Assembly (NCBI GenBank): GCA_900546365.1
Contig: URCF01000022.1
Location: forward strand, 1 to 14,947
Origin: an uncultured Porphyromonadaceae bacterium
GTDB taxonomy: Bacteria; Bacteroidota; Bacteroidia; Bacteroidales; Muribaculaceae
DNA: 14,947 nt
Reading direction: 5' to 3'
Numbering within the stretch: the stretch's first letter is position 1; every line of letters begins with the position of its first letter. The position numbers were made by a program, and so were the translations under genes. Shown one piece after another: positions 1-6,558 of the stretch. The notes below the pieces were generated by a model. It made no database searches. It had not been told where the DNA came from and worked only from the letters and a program-made list of their open reading frames with translations.

Positions 1-24
1 GGGCGCCTCTGGGAAGAAGCGCCC
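1..24. other. Hairpin at window edge, upstream of the rpsF promoter
   Basis: GGGCGC at 1-6 pairs with GCGCCC at 19-24. After one C/A mismatch, TCT at 8-10 pairs with AGA at 15-17 around a GGGA loop. No T-run follows on either side within the window. It may be the terminator of the gene to the left, which lies outside the window. That is inference from its position ahead of a promoter. Confidence 0.4.
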
Positions 25-65
25 CGCGAACTTTAAGCAATCCGAGCACGAAATCGCCTCAAATA

Positions 66-96
66 TTGCACAATTAAAAGAAAATCACTACCTTTG
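66..96 (+). promoter_or_regulatory. Bacteroidota-type promoter for rpsF-rpsR-rplI
   Basis: TACCTTTG at 89-96 matches the Bacteroidota -7 element TAnnTTTG. A TTG at 66-68 lies 20 bases upstream, where the -33 TTTG element is expected. Transcription should start near position 103, giving a leader of about 65 bases to the rpsF start. The match is by eye to the known sigma-ABfr consensus. Confidence 0.75.
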
Positions 97-168
97 CCAC
101 GCTTTTGCGGGCATTTCCGACCAAAAGCATATTTAACCAATTTATAATCAACAATTTTACAAACCGTC

Positions 169-543
169 ATGAAGTACGAAACCGTTTTCATTTTAACTCC
201 CGTTTTGTCTGACGACCAGATGAAGGAAGCGGTAGAAAAGTTCACCAAGACGCTCACCGACAACGGCGCAACTATTGTGAACGAAGAAAACTGGGGCCTG
301 CGCAAACTCGCCTACCCCATCCAGAAAAAAACCACAGGCTTCTACACCTTGGTAGAGTTCGATGGCGAACCCACCATTGTCAAAAAGCTCGAAACCGCTT
401 TCCGCCGCGATGAGCGCGTGCTCCGCTTCCTTACATTCCGTCTGGACAAGTACGCCGCAGAATACGCCGCCAAGCGTCGCAGCCTCAAAGGCGCCAAAGC
501 CACAGCTAAAGAAGAAGTTGAAGTAGAAGTAAAGGAGAACTAA
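169..543 (+). CDS. rpsF: 30S ribosomal protein bS6
   Basis: This 124-residue protein is bS6, which sits on the platform of the small ribosomal subunit beside bS18. The N-terminal strand MKYETVFILTP, the WGLRKLAYPIQKKTTGFY segment (about residues 42-60) and the RRDERVLRFLTFRLDKY segment (about 79-95) are typical of the family. The C-terminal tail after about residue 100 is Lys/Ala- and then Glu/Val-rich, a low-complexity extension common in bS6. It is the first gene of the rpsF-rpsR-rplI operon and ends 3 bases before rpsR. In Bacteroidota ribosomes, bS6, bS18 and bS21 are known to help hide the 3' tail of 16S rRNA, which explains weak Shine-Dalgarno use in the phylum. The last codons (GTA AAG GAG AAC) also form a Shine-Dalgarno-like AAGGAG before rpsR. 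Confidence 0.97.
   Translation: MKYETVFILTPVLSDDQMKEAVEKFTKTLTDNGATIVNEENWGLRKLAYPIQKKTTGFYTLVEFDGEPTIVKKLETAFRRDERVLRFLTFRLDKYAAEYAAKRRSLKGAKATAKEEVEVEVKEN
532..537 (+). promoter_or_regulatory. Shine-Dalgarno-like AAGGAG before rpsR
   Basis: AAGGAG lies 9 bases before the rpsR ATG at 547, inside the last codons of rpsF. It stands out because the other starts in the window that I inspected (rpsF, rplI, nqrA, nqrB and the TraB/GumN gene) have A/T-rich upstream sequence without such a site. Whether it acts in translation is inference. Confidence 0.5.
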
Positions 544-546
544 CCC

Positions 547-816
547 ATGGCAACATCTCAGTCTGAAATCCGTTATCTCACCCCCCTGTCGGTAGATGTA
601 AAAAAGAAAAAATATTGTCGTTTCAAGAGAAGCGGCATCAAGTATATTGACTACAAGGATCCCGAATTCCTCAAAAAGTTCCTCAACGAACAAGGTAAGA
701 TCCTCCCCCGCCGCATCACCGGCACCTCGCTGAAATTCCAGCGTCGCGTGGCCCAGGCAGTGAAGCGCGCCCGTCATCTGGCTCTTCTGCCCTACGTTAC
801 CGACTTGATGAAATAA
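547..816 (+). CDS. rpsR: 30S ribosomal protein bS18
   Basis: This 89-residue protein is bS18, which binds 16S rRNA on the 30S platform as a partner of bS6. The segment KKKKYCRFKRSGIKYIDYKD (about residues 19-38), then LPRRITGTSLKFQRRVAQAVKRARHLALLPY (about 54-84), is the family core. A single Cys at residue 24 is present and no multi-Cys zinc site is seen, so this is a zinc-free form. The start codon follows the rpsF stop by 3 bases, so translation may be coupled. It is one of the proteins that sequester the anti-Shine-Dalgarno tail in Bacteroidota, which makes the AAGGAG ahead of its own start noteworthy. Confidence 0.97.
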   Translation: MATSQSEIRYLTPLSVDVKKKKYCRFKRSGIKYIDYKDPEFLKKFLNEQGKILPRRITGTSLKFQRRVAQAVKRARHLALLPYVTDLMK

Positions 817-846
817 ATTCACCCACACTCTTAACTCCAAGAAATT

Positions 847-1287
847 ATGAAAATCATTCTTAAAGAAGATATAGCCAACCTCGGCTACAAAGACGACGTG
901 GTTGAAGTTAAGTCGGGCTATGGCCGCAACTATCTCATCCCCTTCGGCAAAGCCGTGATCGCCACCGAATCCGCACTCAAAGTGCTCGCTGAAAACCAGC
1001 GCCAGCGTGCCCACAAGCTCGCTAAAATCAAAGCTGATGCTGAAGCTGCTGCCGCTGCTCTTCAGGGCGTAGAGCTCACCATCGGTGCCAAGACAAGCGC
1101 TACAGGCACAATCTTTGGTTCTGTCAACAGCATCCAGATTGCCGAAGCCCTTGAAAAACTTGGTCACAACATCGACCGCAAGATCATCACCGTAGAGCCC
1201 GTGAAGGAAGTTGGCAAATACACTGCCACCATCAAGCTCCACAAGGATGTGACTGTAGATATTCCGTTTGAAGTAGTATCGGAATAA
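847..1287 (+). CDS. rplI: 50S ribosomal protein bL9
   Basis: This 146-residue protein is bL9, a two-domain large-subunit protein that binds 23S rRNA near the L1 stalk. The N-terminal domain carries the signature GYGRNYLIP at residues 24-32. It is followed by a long Ala/Lys-rich connecting helix (about 40-72), and the C-terminal domain has IFGSVNSIQIAEAL (about 94-107). Length is normal for the family. It is the third and last gene of the operon, 30 bases after rpsR, and is followed by a hairpin at 1316-1344. No Shine-Dalgarno site is seen before its ATG, as expected for this phylum. Confidence 0.97.
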   Translation: MKIILKEDIANLGYKDDVVEVKSGYGRNYLIPFGKAVIATESALKVLAENQRQRAHKLAKIKADAEAAAAALQGVELTIGAKTSATGTIFGSVNSIQIAEALEKLGHNIDRKIITVEPVKEVGKYTATIKLHKDVTVDIPFEVVSE

Positions 1288-1315
1288 TATAGACCATAAC
1301 ACTCCTATTTATATT

Positions 1316-1344
1316 GCAAAGGTGCGCCAATGGCGCACCTTTGC
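1316..1344 (+). terminator. Hairpin after rplI, probable transcript end
   Basis: A perfect 13-bp stem (GCAAAGGTGCGCC at 1316-1328, its complement at 1332-1344) closes on a 3-base loop. No T-run follows on the plus strand, so it is not a textbook intrinsic terminator. It may stabilise the 3' end or act together with other signals. Its place 28 bases after the rplI stop supports a role at the end of the ribosomal operon. Confidence 0.6.
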
Positions 1345-1367
1345 TGCGTTATGTGGGTGCGGGCATG

Positions 1368-1448
1368 ATAAATCCTATAAATCCTATAAATCCTATAAAT
1401 CTTATAGGACTTATAGGACTCATAGGACTTATATGATTCATAGGACTC
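1368..1448. repeat. Nine 9-bp units in tandem, orientation switching at 1403/1404
   Basis: Read in steps of nine from 1368: ATAAATCCT three times, ATAAATCTT, ATAGGACTT, ATAGGACTC, ATAGGACTT, ATATGATTC, ATAGGACTC. The first four units and the last five are roughly reverse complements of one another, so the array can fold into a long hairpin. Most mismatches would be A-C on the plus strand but G-U in a minus-strand transcript. It sits between the two convergent operon ends, outside any gene. Confidence 0.85.
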
Positions 1449-1485
1449 ACAGAATCGAATCCATCAGTCCAAGCCCGGCCTGCAC

Positions 1486-1517
1486 AAAAAATTAGGGGAC
1501 GCTGATGCGTCCCCTAA
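1486..1517 (-). terminator. Intrinsic terminator of the exb-tonB operon
   Basis: Read on the minus strand, an 11-bp perfect stem (arms 1507-1517 and 1492-1502, loop of four bases) is followed directly by a run of six T (plus-strand A-run 1486-1491). It lies about 30 bases after the tonB stop codon. This is a classic rho-independent terminator. Confidence 0.9.
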
Positions 1518-1545
1518 CGGTATGAAGATATTGTAGGATCAACTA

Positions 1546-2397
1546 TTACACACCCTGCAGACGGAATGTGATGGGGAGTGTGTACCACACATTCACAGCG
1601 TGGCCGTTCATCTTACCGGGCACGAATTTGGGAAGAGTCTTCACCACGCGCACAGCTTCTTTGTCAAGGTCGGGGTCCTTGGAGCGAACCACTTTCACCT
1701 GACCGATGCTACCGGTTTTGGTTACAACGAACTGTACCACTACGCGACCCTGGATATTGTTTTCCTGGGCAACGCTCGGATAGCGGATGTGTTCGCTCAC
1801 ATATTTGAGCAGAGCGGCATCGCCACCGGGGAACTGGGGATTCTGTTCAACAGATTCAAACACTTTGTTATCGTCCACGGGTGCGGTCTTTTCCTCAACC
1901 ACAACGACATCTTTGTGTTCCTGAGCGTTGATGATATCATCAACACCGCGGTCTTCGTTCTGTTTACCTACAGCGGTTTCAGTTTCGCGAAGTTCATCCT
2001 GGCTCTTGATTTCCTCCTTAACCTCGTTATCGTCAACGATAGCGATTTCGGTAAGTTTCACAGTGTTGAGGAGTTCTTCTTTCACCACTTCGGGCTGCTG
2101 TTCCTCAACGCGCTGGGGTTCTTCCTCGGGGGTTTCTTCTTCAACCTCCTCGGTGGCCATTTCAACGAGAGCCTGTTCGGCTTCGTCGGTAGGACGAGCA
2201 TCAACTGACTTAATCACAGTGTTCACAAGAAATGCCAGGGCAAACACGGCAATGATCACAACAACGATAACAATCATCGCACGATTGTGACGGGACACCG
2301 ACTTGGCACGCATTTCGTATGCGCCGTATTCCTGGTTTTTACCCTCGAATACTATATCGCGCCATTCTTTTGATGAAAGATCTACATCTTTTGCCAT
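1546..2397 (-). CDS. tonB: TonB-family energy transducer
   Basis: This 283-residue protein is a TonB-type transducer that carries energy from an ExbB/ExbD motor in the inner membrane to outer-membrane receptors. Residues 1-39 are cytoplasmic and include VFEGKNQEYGAYEMR, a sequence typical of Bacteroidota TonB proteins. One membrane helix spans about 40-61. An acidic, Glu/Val/Pro-rich periplasmic linker runs from about 65 to 180. The TonB C-terminal domain (about 188-281) has FPGGDAALLKYVSEHIRYP, GRVVVQFVVTKTGSIGQVKVVRS and a closing VWYTLPITFRL. It is the last gene of exbB-exbD-exbD-tonB, 41 bases after the second exbD, and has its own terminator. The linker is acidic rather than the Pro/Lys-rich type of enterobacterial TonB. 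Which receptors it serves cannot be read here. Confidence 0.93.
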   Translation of the reverse strand: MAKDVDLSSKEWRDIVFEGKNQEYGAYEMRAKSVSRHNRAMIVIVVVIIAVFALAFLVNTVIKSVDARPTDEAEQALVEMATEEVEEETPEEEPQRVEEQQPEVVKEELLNTVKLTEIAIVDDNEVKEEIKSQDELRETETAVGKQNEDRGVDDIINAQEHKDVVVVEEKTAPVDDNKVFESVEQNPQFPGGDAALLKYVSEHIRYPSVAQENNIQGRVVVQFVVTKTGSIGQVKVVRSKDPDLDKEAVRVVKTLPKFVPGKMNGHAVNVWYTLPITFRLQGV

Positions 2398-2438
2398 TTT
2401 CTTCAGGTTTTTAATGATTAATATATATCTAACATCAA

Positions 2439-3182
2439 TTAGCGATTATATTTGCGCTTGTAAGCCTGTATCATCAGAGTATCCATGTGGTTCATGTTAT
2501 CGATCTGATAACGTGAAATCTGATTGATCTGCATTTCGTCAAGAGCTCCGATCAAGCTTTCCCAAGAAGCCTCGGGAGTGGCTTTGATCACCACAACAGG
2601 ACGGGTGAGAGTGGAGTCGTTACGAACCTCCTTGGCGCGGGCCTGATAGATAGAATCGTTGAGGTCCTTGTTGGGGGAGAATTCTTTGGCACGCCACTGA
2701 GCTTTGAGCTTGTCAATTTTCTCAAGCACCTGTTTGTTGCGGCTGTGGAGAATTTTGCGGATTCCGCGCGCGGCGCCTTCCTCGTTGCCAAGGAACTGGG
2801 CTTCCTCCATATTGGAGTCTTCGATGGAGCCGGAGGCAGCATCGCCTACAATCTGAGGTTTGCCGGCGTAGAAATATACAATGTTCTTGGGTTTGCCTTC
2901 ATCGTCCTTCTTGATGTTGCCTTCGGCATCACGTTCGGTAGTAACGATGAGGGTGATGGCTTCTGATTCTTTTGCCTTGTTCATTTCAGTCTGGTCCACC
3001 TTCTCATTGGTAGGGAGGGTGATTTGCAGAGTCTGACTCTTGATCATTGTGGTACAAAGCATGAAGAATGTAATCAGAAGCATGTTCATATCCACCATAG
3101 GAGTGAAGTCCACGTGGATCGACATCTTTTTCTGGGCGCCTTTCTTCTTTTTGCCCTTATCTGATTGTTCTATCTGTGCCAT
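2439..3182 (-). CDS. exbD: ExbD-type motor protein, second copy
   Basis: This 247-residue protein belongs to the ExbD/TolR family, the rotor or stator partner of ExbB that uses ion flow to energise TonB. After a Lys-rich cytoplasmic start, HVDFTPMVDMNMLLITFFML (about residues 23-42) is the family's membrane helix. Asp31 is the likely ion-carrying residue, equivalent to Asp25 of E. coli ExbD. The periplasmic part is long, and it ends with VVVIKATPEASWESLIGALDEM (about 197-218), like the family's C-terminal fold. E. coli ExbD has 141 residues, so about 100 extra residues sit in the periplasmic part, a form common in Bacteroidota. It lies 2 bases after the first exbD and 41 bases before tonB. 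The two copies are divergent and are not recent duplicates. Confidence 0.92.
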   Translation of the reverse strand: MAQIEQSDKGKKKKGAQKKMSIHVDFTPMVDMNMLLITFFMLCTTMIKSQTLQITLPTNEKVDQTEMNKAKESEAITLIVTTERDAEGNIKKDDEGKPKNIVYFYAGKPQIVGDAASGSIEDSNMEEAQFLGNEEGAARGIRKILHSRNKQVLEKIDKLKAQWRAKEFSPNKDLNDSIYQARAKEVRNDSTLTRPVVVIKATPEASWESLIGALDEMQINQISRYQIDNMNHMDTLMIQAYKRKYNR

Positions 3183-3184
3183 AA

Positions 3185-3904
3185 TTAGTCATTCTCTGTT
3201 TTAAGTGCGGTCATCAGGCTGAAGCGGTTCATCTTAAGAGTCTGAAGATTGTCGAGCACATGCTGTACGGTGCTGTAAGGGGTGTCCTTGTCAGCTTTGA
3301 CAGCTATGCCCTCGCCTTTCTTCATGGCTGAGGTAAGATTTTCGTTTCCGCTATCATAGATGGCGCGCATCCAGATTTGAAACTCGTTGAGCTTGGAGAG
3401 GTCTTTGTTGTCATTGATAGGAATTCCGACATCGTTGCGGGTCATATCGCTGATAACTTTGTCCTGCTCGGTCTGTGACATTCTCAAGAATGTGGGGAGA
3501 GCCTGGAAGGGTACACCGAAGGTACCGAGTTTCGAGAACACTTCCACATCCTTCTCTGTGAGGGTTACTTTCTTACCGGGGTGAAGCTCATTGTACTTCG
3601 ACACGGCTTTGCGAAGAATTTCCTTGCGGATTTGTTCGCTACCCCATTCGCCACCGGCCACATTGGGATCGGCTTCACCGGCAATGGAGAGGAACACCTT
3701 GCCTTCGGGGCTGACGAGTACCTGTGCCACGTTGGCTGTGGAAACTTTGATTTCCGACACAGACGACGGTGTGAGCACAGTCACGGGTTCTTTCTGAAGG
3801 AAGGTTGAGGTCAACATGAAGAAAGTAAGCAAAAGAACAGTCACGTCACTCATCGCGGTCATGTCGATGAGGGTACTCTTTCTTTTAATTTTTACTTTTC
3901 CCAT
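3185..3904 (-). CDS. exbD: ExbD-type motor protein, first copy
   Basis: This 239-residue ExbD/TolR-family protein has a short basic N-terminus. It is followed by LIDMTAMSDVTVLLLTFFML (about residues 12-31), the single membrane helix with Asp20 at the position of the essential ion-binding Asp. The periplasmic region (about 38-239) contains an insertion relative to short ExbD proteins and ends with VKADKDTPYSTVQHVLDNLQTLKMNRFSLMT-like sequence typical of the family C-terminus. It is the second gene of the operon, 44 bases after exbB, and its stop is 2 bases from the start of the next exbD, which suggests coupled translation. Two ExbD paralogs next to one ExbB may mean a mixed complex or separate complexes. 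The sequence does not decide this. Confidence 0.92.
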   Translation of the reverse strand: MGKVKIKRKSTLIDMTAMSDVTVLLLTFFMLTSTFLQKEPVTVLTPSSVSEIKVSTANVAQVLVSPEGKVFLSIAGEADPNVAGGEWGSEQIRKEILRKAVSKYNELHPGKKVTLTEKDVEVFSKLGTFGVPFQALPTFLRMSQTEQDKVISDMTRNDVGIPINDNKDLSKLNEFQIWMRAIYDSGNENLTSAMKKGEGIAVKADKDTPYSTVQHVLDNLQTLKMNRFSLMTALKTEND

Positions 3905-3948
3905 ATTACTTCAAAAAATTATAGGTTAAATTAATGTTGTAACAGGGA

Positions 3949-4773
3949 TTAGTGAGTAGCTGCGAATGTCTGTACAATCGAGAAACCGATTTCGTCGATA
4001 GCGTAGGTGAGGTTATCGATCTTGTTGGTGTAGAAGTTGTAGGAGATTACAGCGAAAGCACCGGTTGCGATACCGAAGGCGGTGTTGATAAGAGCCTCAG
4101 AGATACCGGTGGAGAGTTCGGTGGAGTCAGGAGCACCGGACTGAGCAAGAGCCTGGAATGATTTGATCATACCCATTACAGTACCGAGAAGACCGACGAG
4201 AGTACCGAGGGTGGTCATGGTAGCAACGATGGGGAGATTCTGCTGAAGGGCGGGCATTTCAAGAGCGGTGGCTTCTTCAACTTCCTTCTGAAGAGTAGCG
4301 ATTTTCTGCTCTTTGGAGAGAACAGTGTTTTTGTCCATTTCCTCGTAGCGGATGAGAGCGGCGCTAACAACAGCGGCTACAGAACCTTTCTGCTTGGAGC
4401 AGAGAGCCTGTGCACCGGCGAGGTCGTTCTTGGCGAGGCAAGCCTTCACACCGGCAACGAATTTGGTGATGTTGCCTTTACCTTTGGCTGTGCGCATGGC
4501 AATGAAACGCTCAACGGAGAGAACGATAACAGTGAGGAACAGGGTCTGAAGAACAGGCACGATGAAACCGCCTTTGTAGATTGTACCCCAGAGGTCGATG
4601 GGATGACCTTCCTCAAAGTGAGATTCGTGACCGAACCAGAACATGAAGAGGCAAACTGCAACAATAAAGCAAGCGATGATTACCAAGAAGGCGTTTTTGA
4701 TACCGCCGACATTGCTGCTTTGTTTCTTGGCCGCAGCCTTAGCTGCGGACTGAGTGGGCTTTTGAGCTTCCAT
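3949..4773 (-). CDS. exbB: ExbB/TolQ/MotA-family proton or ion channel protein
   Basis: This 274-residue inner-membrane protein is the ExbB subunit that forms the pentameric ion-driven motor with ExbD. Hydrophobic segments fall at about 26-48, 69-90, 182-204 and 227-249. A large cytoplasmic region with a charged helix (about 141-171) separates the second and third. The core LPIVATMTTLGTLVGLLGTVMGMIKSF (about 180-206) and ISEALINTAFGIATGAFAVISYNFY (about 224-248) are the hallmark of the MotA/TolQ/ExbB domain. An extra N-terminal membrane helix and an Ala/Lys-rich cytoplasmic start make it longer than minimal TolQ. It is the first gene of the minus-strand operon, with a promoter candidate about 140 bases upstream, leaving a long leader. 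Confidence 0.94.
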   Translation of the reverse strand: MEAQKPTQSAAKAAAKKQSSNVGGIKNAFLVIIACFIVAVCLFMFWFGHESHFEEGHPIDLWGTIYKGGFIVPVLQTLFLTVIVLSVERFIAMRTAKGKGNITKFVAGVKACLAKNDLAGAQALCSKQKGSVAAVVSAALIRYEEMDKNTVLSKEQKIATLQKEVEEATALEMPALQQNLPIVATMTTLGTLVGLLGTVMGMIKSFQALAQSGAPDSTELSTGISEALINTAFGIATGAFAVISYNFYTNKIDNLTYAIDEIGFSIVQTFAATH

Positions 4774-4914
4774 AATTTAAAGATGTGAATTAAAAATTTT
4801 GTAATTGGTTATTTTGATTTTAGTTTTTATATTGATTCATATTTTGGTTTAAGGCTCAGCTTGATTCTTCATGGCATCGGAAGGGAAACCCCGGATTGCG
4901 TCCAAAGATTATTG

Positions 4915-4945
4915 CAAAATTATTGAATTGTTTTAATCCCACAAA
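4915..4945 (-). promoter_or_regulatory. Bacteroidota-type promoter for exbB-exbD-exbD-tonB
   Basis: On the minus strand, TTTG (plus-strand CAAA at 4942-4945) is followed after 19 bases by TAATTTTG (plus-strand 4915-4922), a match to TAnnTTTG. Transcription would start near 4908 and leave a leader of about 135 bases. A second TAnnTTTG match, reversed at 4956-4963, lacks a -33 partner. Confidence 0.6.
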
Positions 4946-5004
4946 ATTTTGGTTACAAATTTAAGTATTTTACATCACTCCGCACTATTTTTTGATTAAA
5001 CAAC

Positions 5005-5018
5005 ATGTTATTTAACAT
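5005..5018. promoter_or_regulatory. 14-bp palindrome between divergent promoters
   Basis: ATGTTA at 5005-5010 and TAACAT at 5013-5018 are separated by TT. It lies about 60 bases upstream of the exbB -33 element and about 85 bases upstream of the nqrA -33 element. It could bind a dimeric regulator of either or both operons, or be chance in AT-rich DNA. Confidence 0.35.
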
Positions 5019-5101
5019 ATATCTTATCAATTTTATCTCATATACCTATATATTAATGTGTGGTGATTCGCCGGAGAGTTTACGGATTTTTCAGCACAAT
5101 A

Positions 5102-5133
5102 TTTAAAAAATTGAAATATTATAGGTAACTTTG
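5102..5133 (+). promoter_or_regulatory. Bacteroidota-type promoter for nqrABCDEF
   Basis: TAACTTTG at 5126-5133 matches TAnnTTTG exactly. TTTA at 5102-5105, 20 bases upstream, is one base off the -33 TTTG. Transcription would start near 5140, giving a leader of about 47 bases. Confidence 0.7.
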
Positions 5134-5186
5134 CAGTCAATCTATTCACACCATTATCGCAATCTTTATTAGCATTTTATCGATAA

Positions 5187-6536
5187 ATGTCAACAACCAT
5201 TCACATCAAGCGCGGTCTTGATCTCAAGCTACAGGGCGAAGTCACCGACAAAGCCATCATAGCGTGTGCCGCGACGAAAGTGGCCATTGAACCGATGGAT
5301 TTCCCCGGGTTCGTGCCGAAATTAATGGTCAAGGAGGGCGACGAAGTGGCTGCGGGCGCACCCCTGCTGTGCCACAAGAACTCACCCGACATCTGCCTCA
5401 CATCGCCCGTCAGTGGCAAAGTGTCCAAAGTGGAGCGTGCCGAACGCCGCCGGATAGTAAGGGTGGTGGTGGATGCCTCCGGCAACGACAGCCACACCGA
5501 GTACACCATTCCGGCCGACCGAAAGGACAACGCCGAGGAGCTCGTGCTCTTGCTGCAGCGCAGCGGTCTGTGGGCTATGATGCGCCAGCTCCCCTACGCC
5601 ATTGTGCCGGAAGCCGATTCAGTGCCGGCCAATATTTTTGTGACAGCATTTGACAACGCCCCGCTCGCGCCCGACTTCAACATCCTGCTCGCAGGCAAAG
5701 AGAAGGAGCTTCAGGCCGGAGCCGACGCGCTGCTGAAGCTCACTCCCGGCAAGCTGTATTTCAGCACCTGCCCGGGGAGCACCGTTGCAGTGCCCGGCGG
5801 AGTGGAACATGTGGAAGTGACCGGGCCGTTTCCGGCATCGCTGCCGAGCATCCAGGCTGCCAACCTCGCTCCGGTGAGCAAAGGCGACAAAGTGTGGCTG
5901 CTTGATGCCATCACTTTGGCCCGCATAGGCGAGCTGCTGCTCAGCGGCAAGCTTAACTGGCAGTGCACCGTGGCCATCTGCGGCTCGGAAGTGGAATCGC
6001 CCCGCTATGTGACCACCTCTGCAGGCGCATCGCTTGAGCTGCTGCTCGAGGGGGATGTGAAAAATGACGGCCACCACCACCGTGTTATTGCCGGCAATGT
6101 GCTCACCGGAGTGAACGCCGGCACCGACGGCTATCTGCACTACCCCTACACACAGGTGACTGTCATACCCGAAGGCGATGATGTGGACGAGTTCATGGGA
6201 TGGGCTTCGCTGAGTCCCGACAAGATGAGCGTCAACCGTTCGTTTATCTCCTCGCTGTTCAAAGGAAAACGGTTTGCCCCCGATGCACGACTGCTCGGAG
6301 GCCGCCGCGCCATGATAATGTCGGAGGTGTATGACAAGGTGCTCCCGATGGATATCCTGCCTGAATATCTGATCAAAGCAATAATAGCACGCGACATCGA
6401 CAAGATGGAACAGCTTGGCATCTATGAGGTGACACCGGCCGACTTCGCATTGTGCGAATATGTGGATCCCTCGAAACTTGAACTTCAAAAAATAGTGCGC
6501 GAAGGGCTCGAGTACCTCCGCAAAGAGCTTGAATAA
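5187..6536 (+). CDS. nqrA: Na+-translocating NADH:quinone reductase subunit A
   Basis: This 449-residue protein is NqrA, the peripheral cytoplasmic subunit of Na+-NQR, implicated in quinone binding. It opens with IHIKRGLDLKLQGE (about residues 5-18) and has PGFVPKLMVKEGDEVAAGAPLLCHK (about 40-64), a barrel-sandwich segment resembling biotinyl/lipoyl domains, followed by SPVSGKVSKVERAERRRIV. Length matches the family (about 445-450). NqrA has no counterpart in the related Rnf complex in this order, so its presence marks this operon as NQR. It is the first gene, 22 bases before nqrB. The start chosen is the ATG about 54 bases after the promoter -7 element. An in-register palindrome overlaps that start. 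Confidence 0.95.
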   Translation: MSTTIHIKRGLDLKLQGEVTDKAIIACAATKVAIEPMDFPGFVPKLMVKEGDEVAAGAPLLCHKNSPDICLTSPVSGKVSKVERAERRRIVRVVVDASGNDSHTEYTIPADRKDNAEELVLLLQRSGLWAMMRQLPYAIVPEADSVPANIFVTAFDNAPLAPDFNILLAGKEKELQAGADALLKLTPGKLYFSTCPGSTVAVPGGVEHVEVTGPFPASLPSIQAANLAPVSKGDKVWLLDAITLARIGELLLSGKLNWQCTVAICGSEVESPRYVTTSAGASLELLLEGDVKNDGHHHRVIAGNVLTGVNAGTDGYLHYPYTQVTVIPEGDDVDEFMGWASLSPDKMSVNRSFISSLFKGKRFAPDARLLGGRRAMIMSEVYDKVLPMDILPEYLIKAIIARDIDKMEQLGIYEVTPADFALCEYVDPSKLELQKIVREGLEYLRKELE

Positions 6537-6558
6537 CTTTACAACACTCCAATCCATT

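Larger units (their letters stand above)
4774..5186. other. Divergent regulatory region between exbB and nqrA
   Basis: These 413 AT-rich bases hold no credible gene. They contain promoter candidates pointing both ways (4915-4945 minus, 5102-5133 plus), a 14-bp palindrome at 5005-5018 between them, and a 12-bp palindrome at 5176-5187 that runs into the nqrA start codon. In Porphyromonas the nqrA promoter is reported to be controlled by the response regulator RprY. I cannot identify an RprY site by eye. Confidence 0.8.

Noticed and set aside
193..1302. Long minus-strand open frame (369 codons) opposite rpsF-rpsR-rplI
   Set aside because: It lies antisense to three certain ribosomal genes and its Phe/Val/Leu/His-rich translation resembles no family. 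It is a by-product of codon use on the other strand.
1368..1448. CRISPR-like array
   Set aside because: The units are only 9 bp, contiguous and without spacers, and no cas genes are present. It is a tandem repeat with inverted halves.
6529..6558. Earlier nqrB start at a TTG
   Set aside because: It overlaps the nqrA stop and adds ten residues not expected in NqrB. The ATG at 6559 is the normal start.
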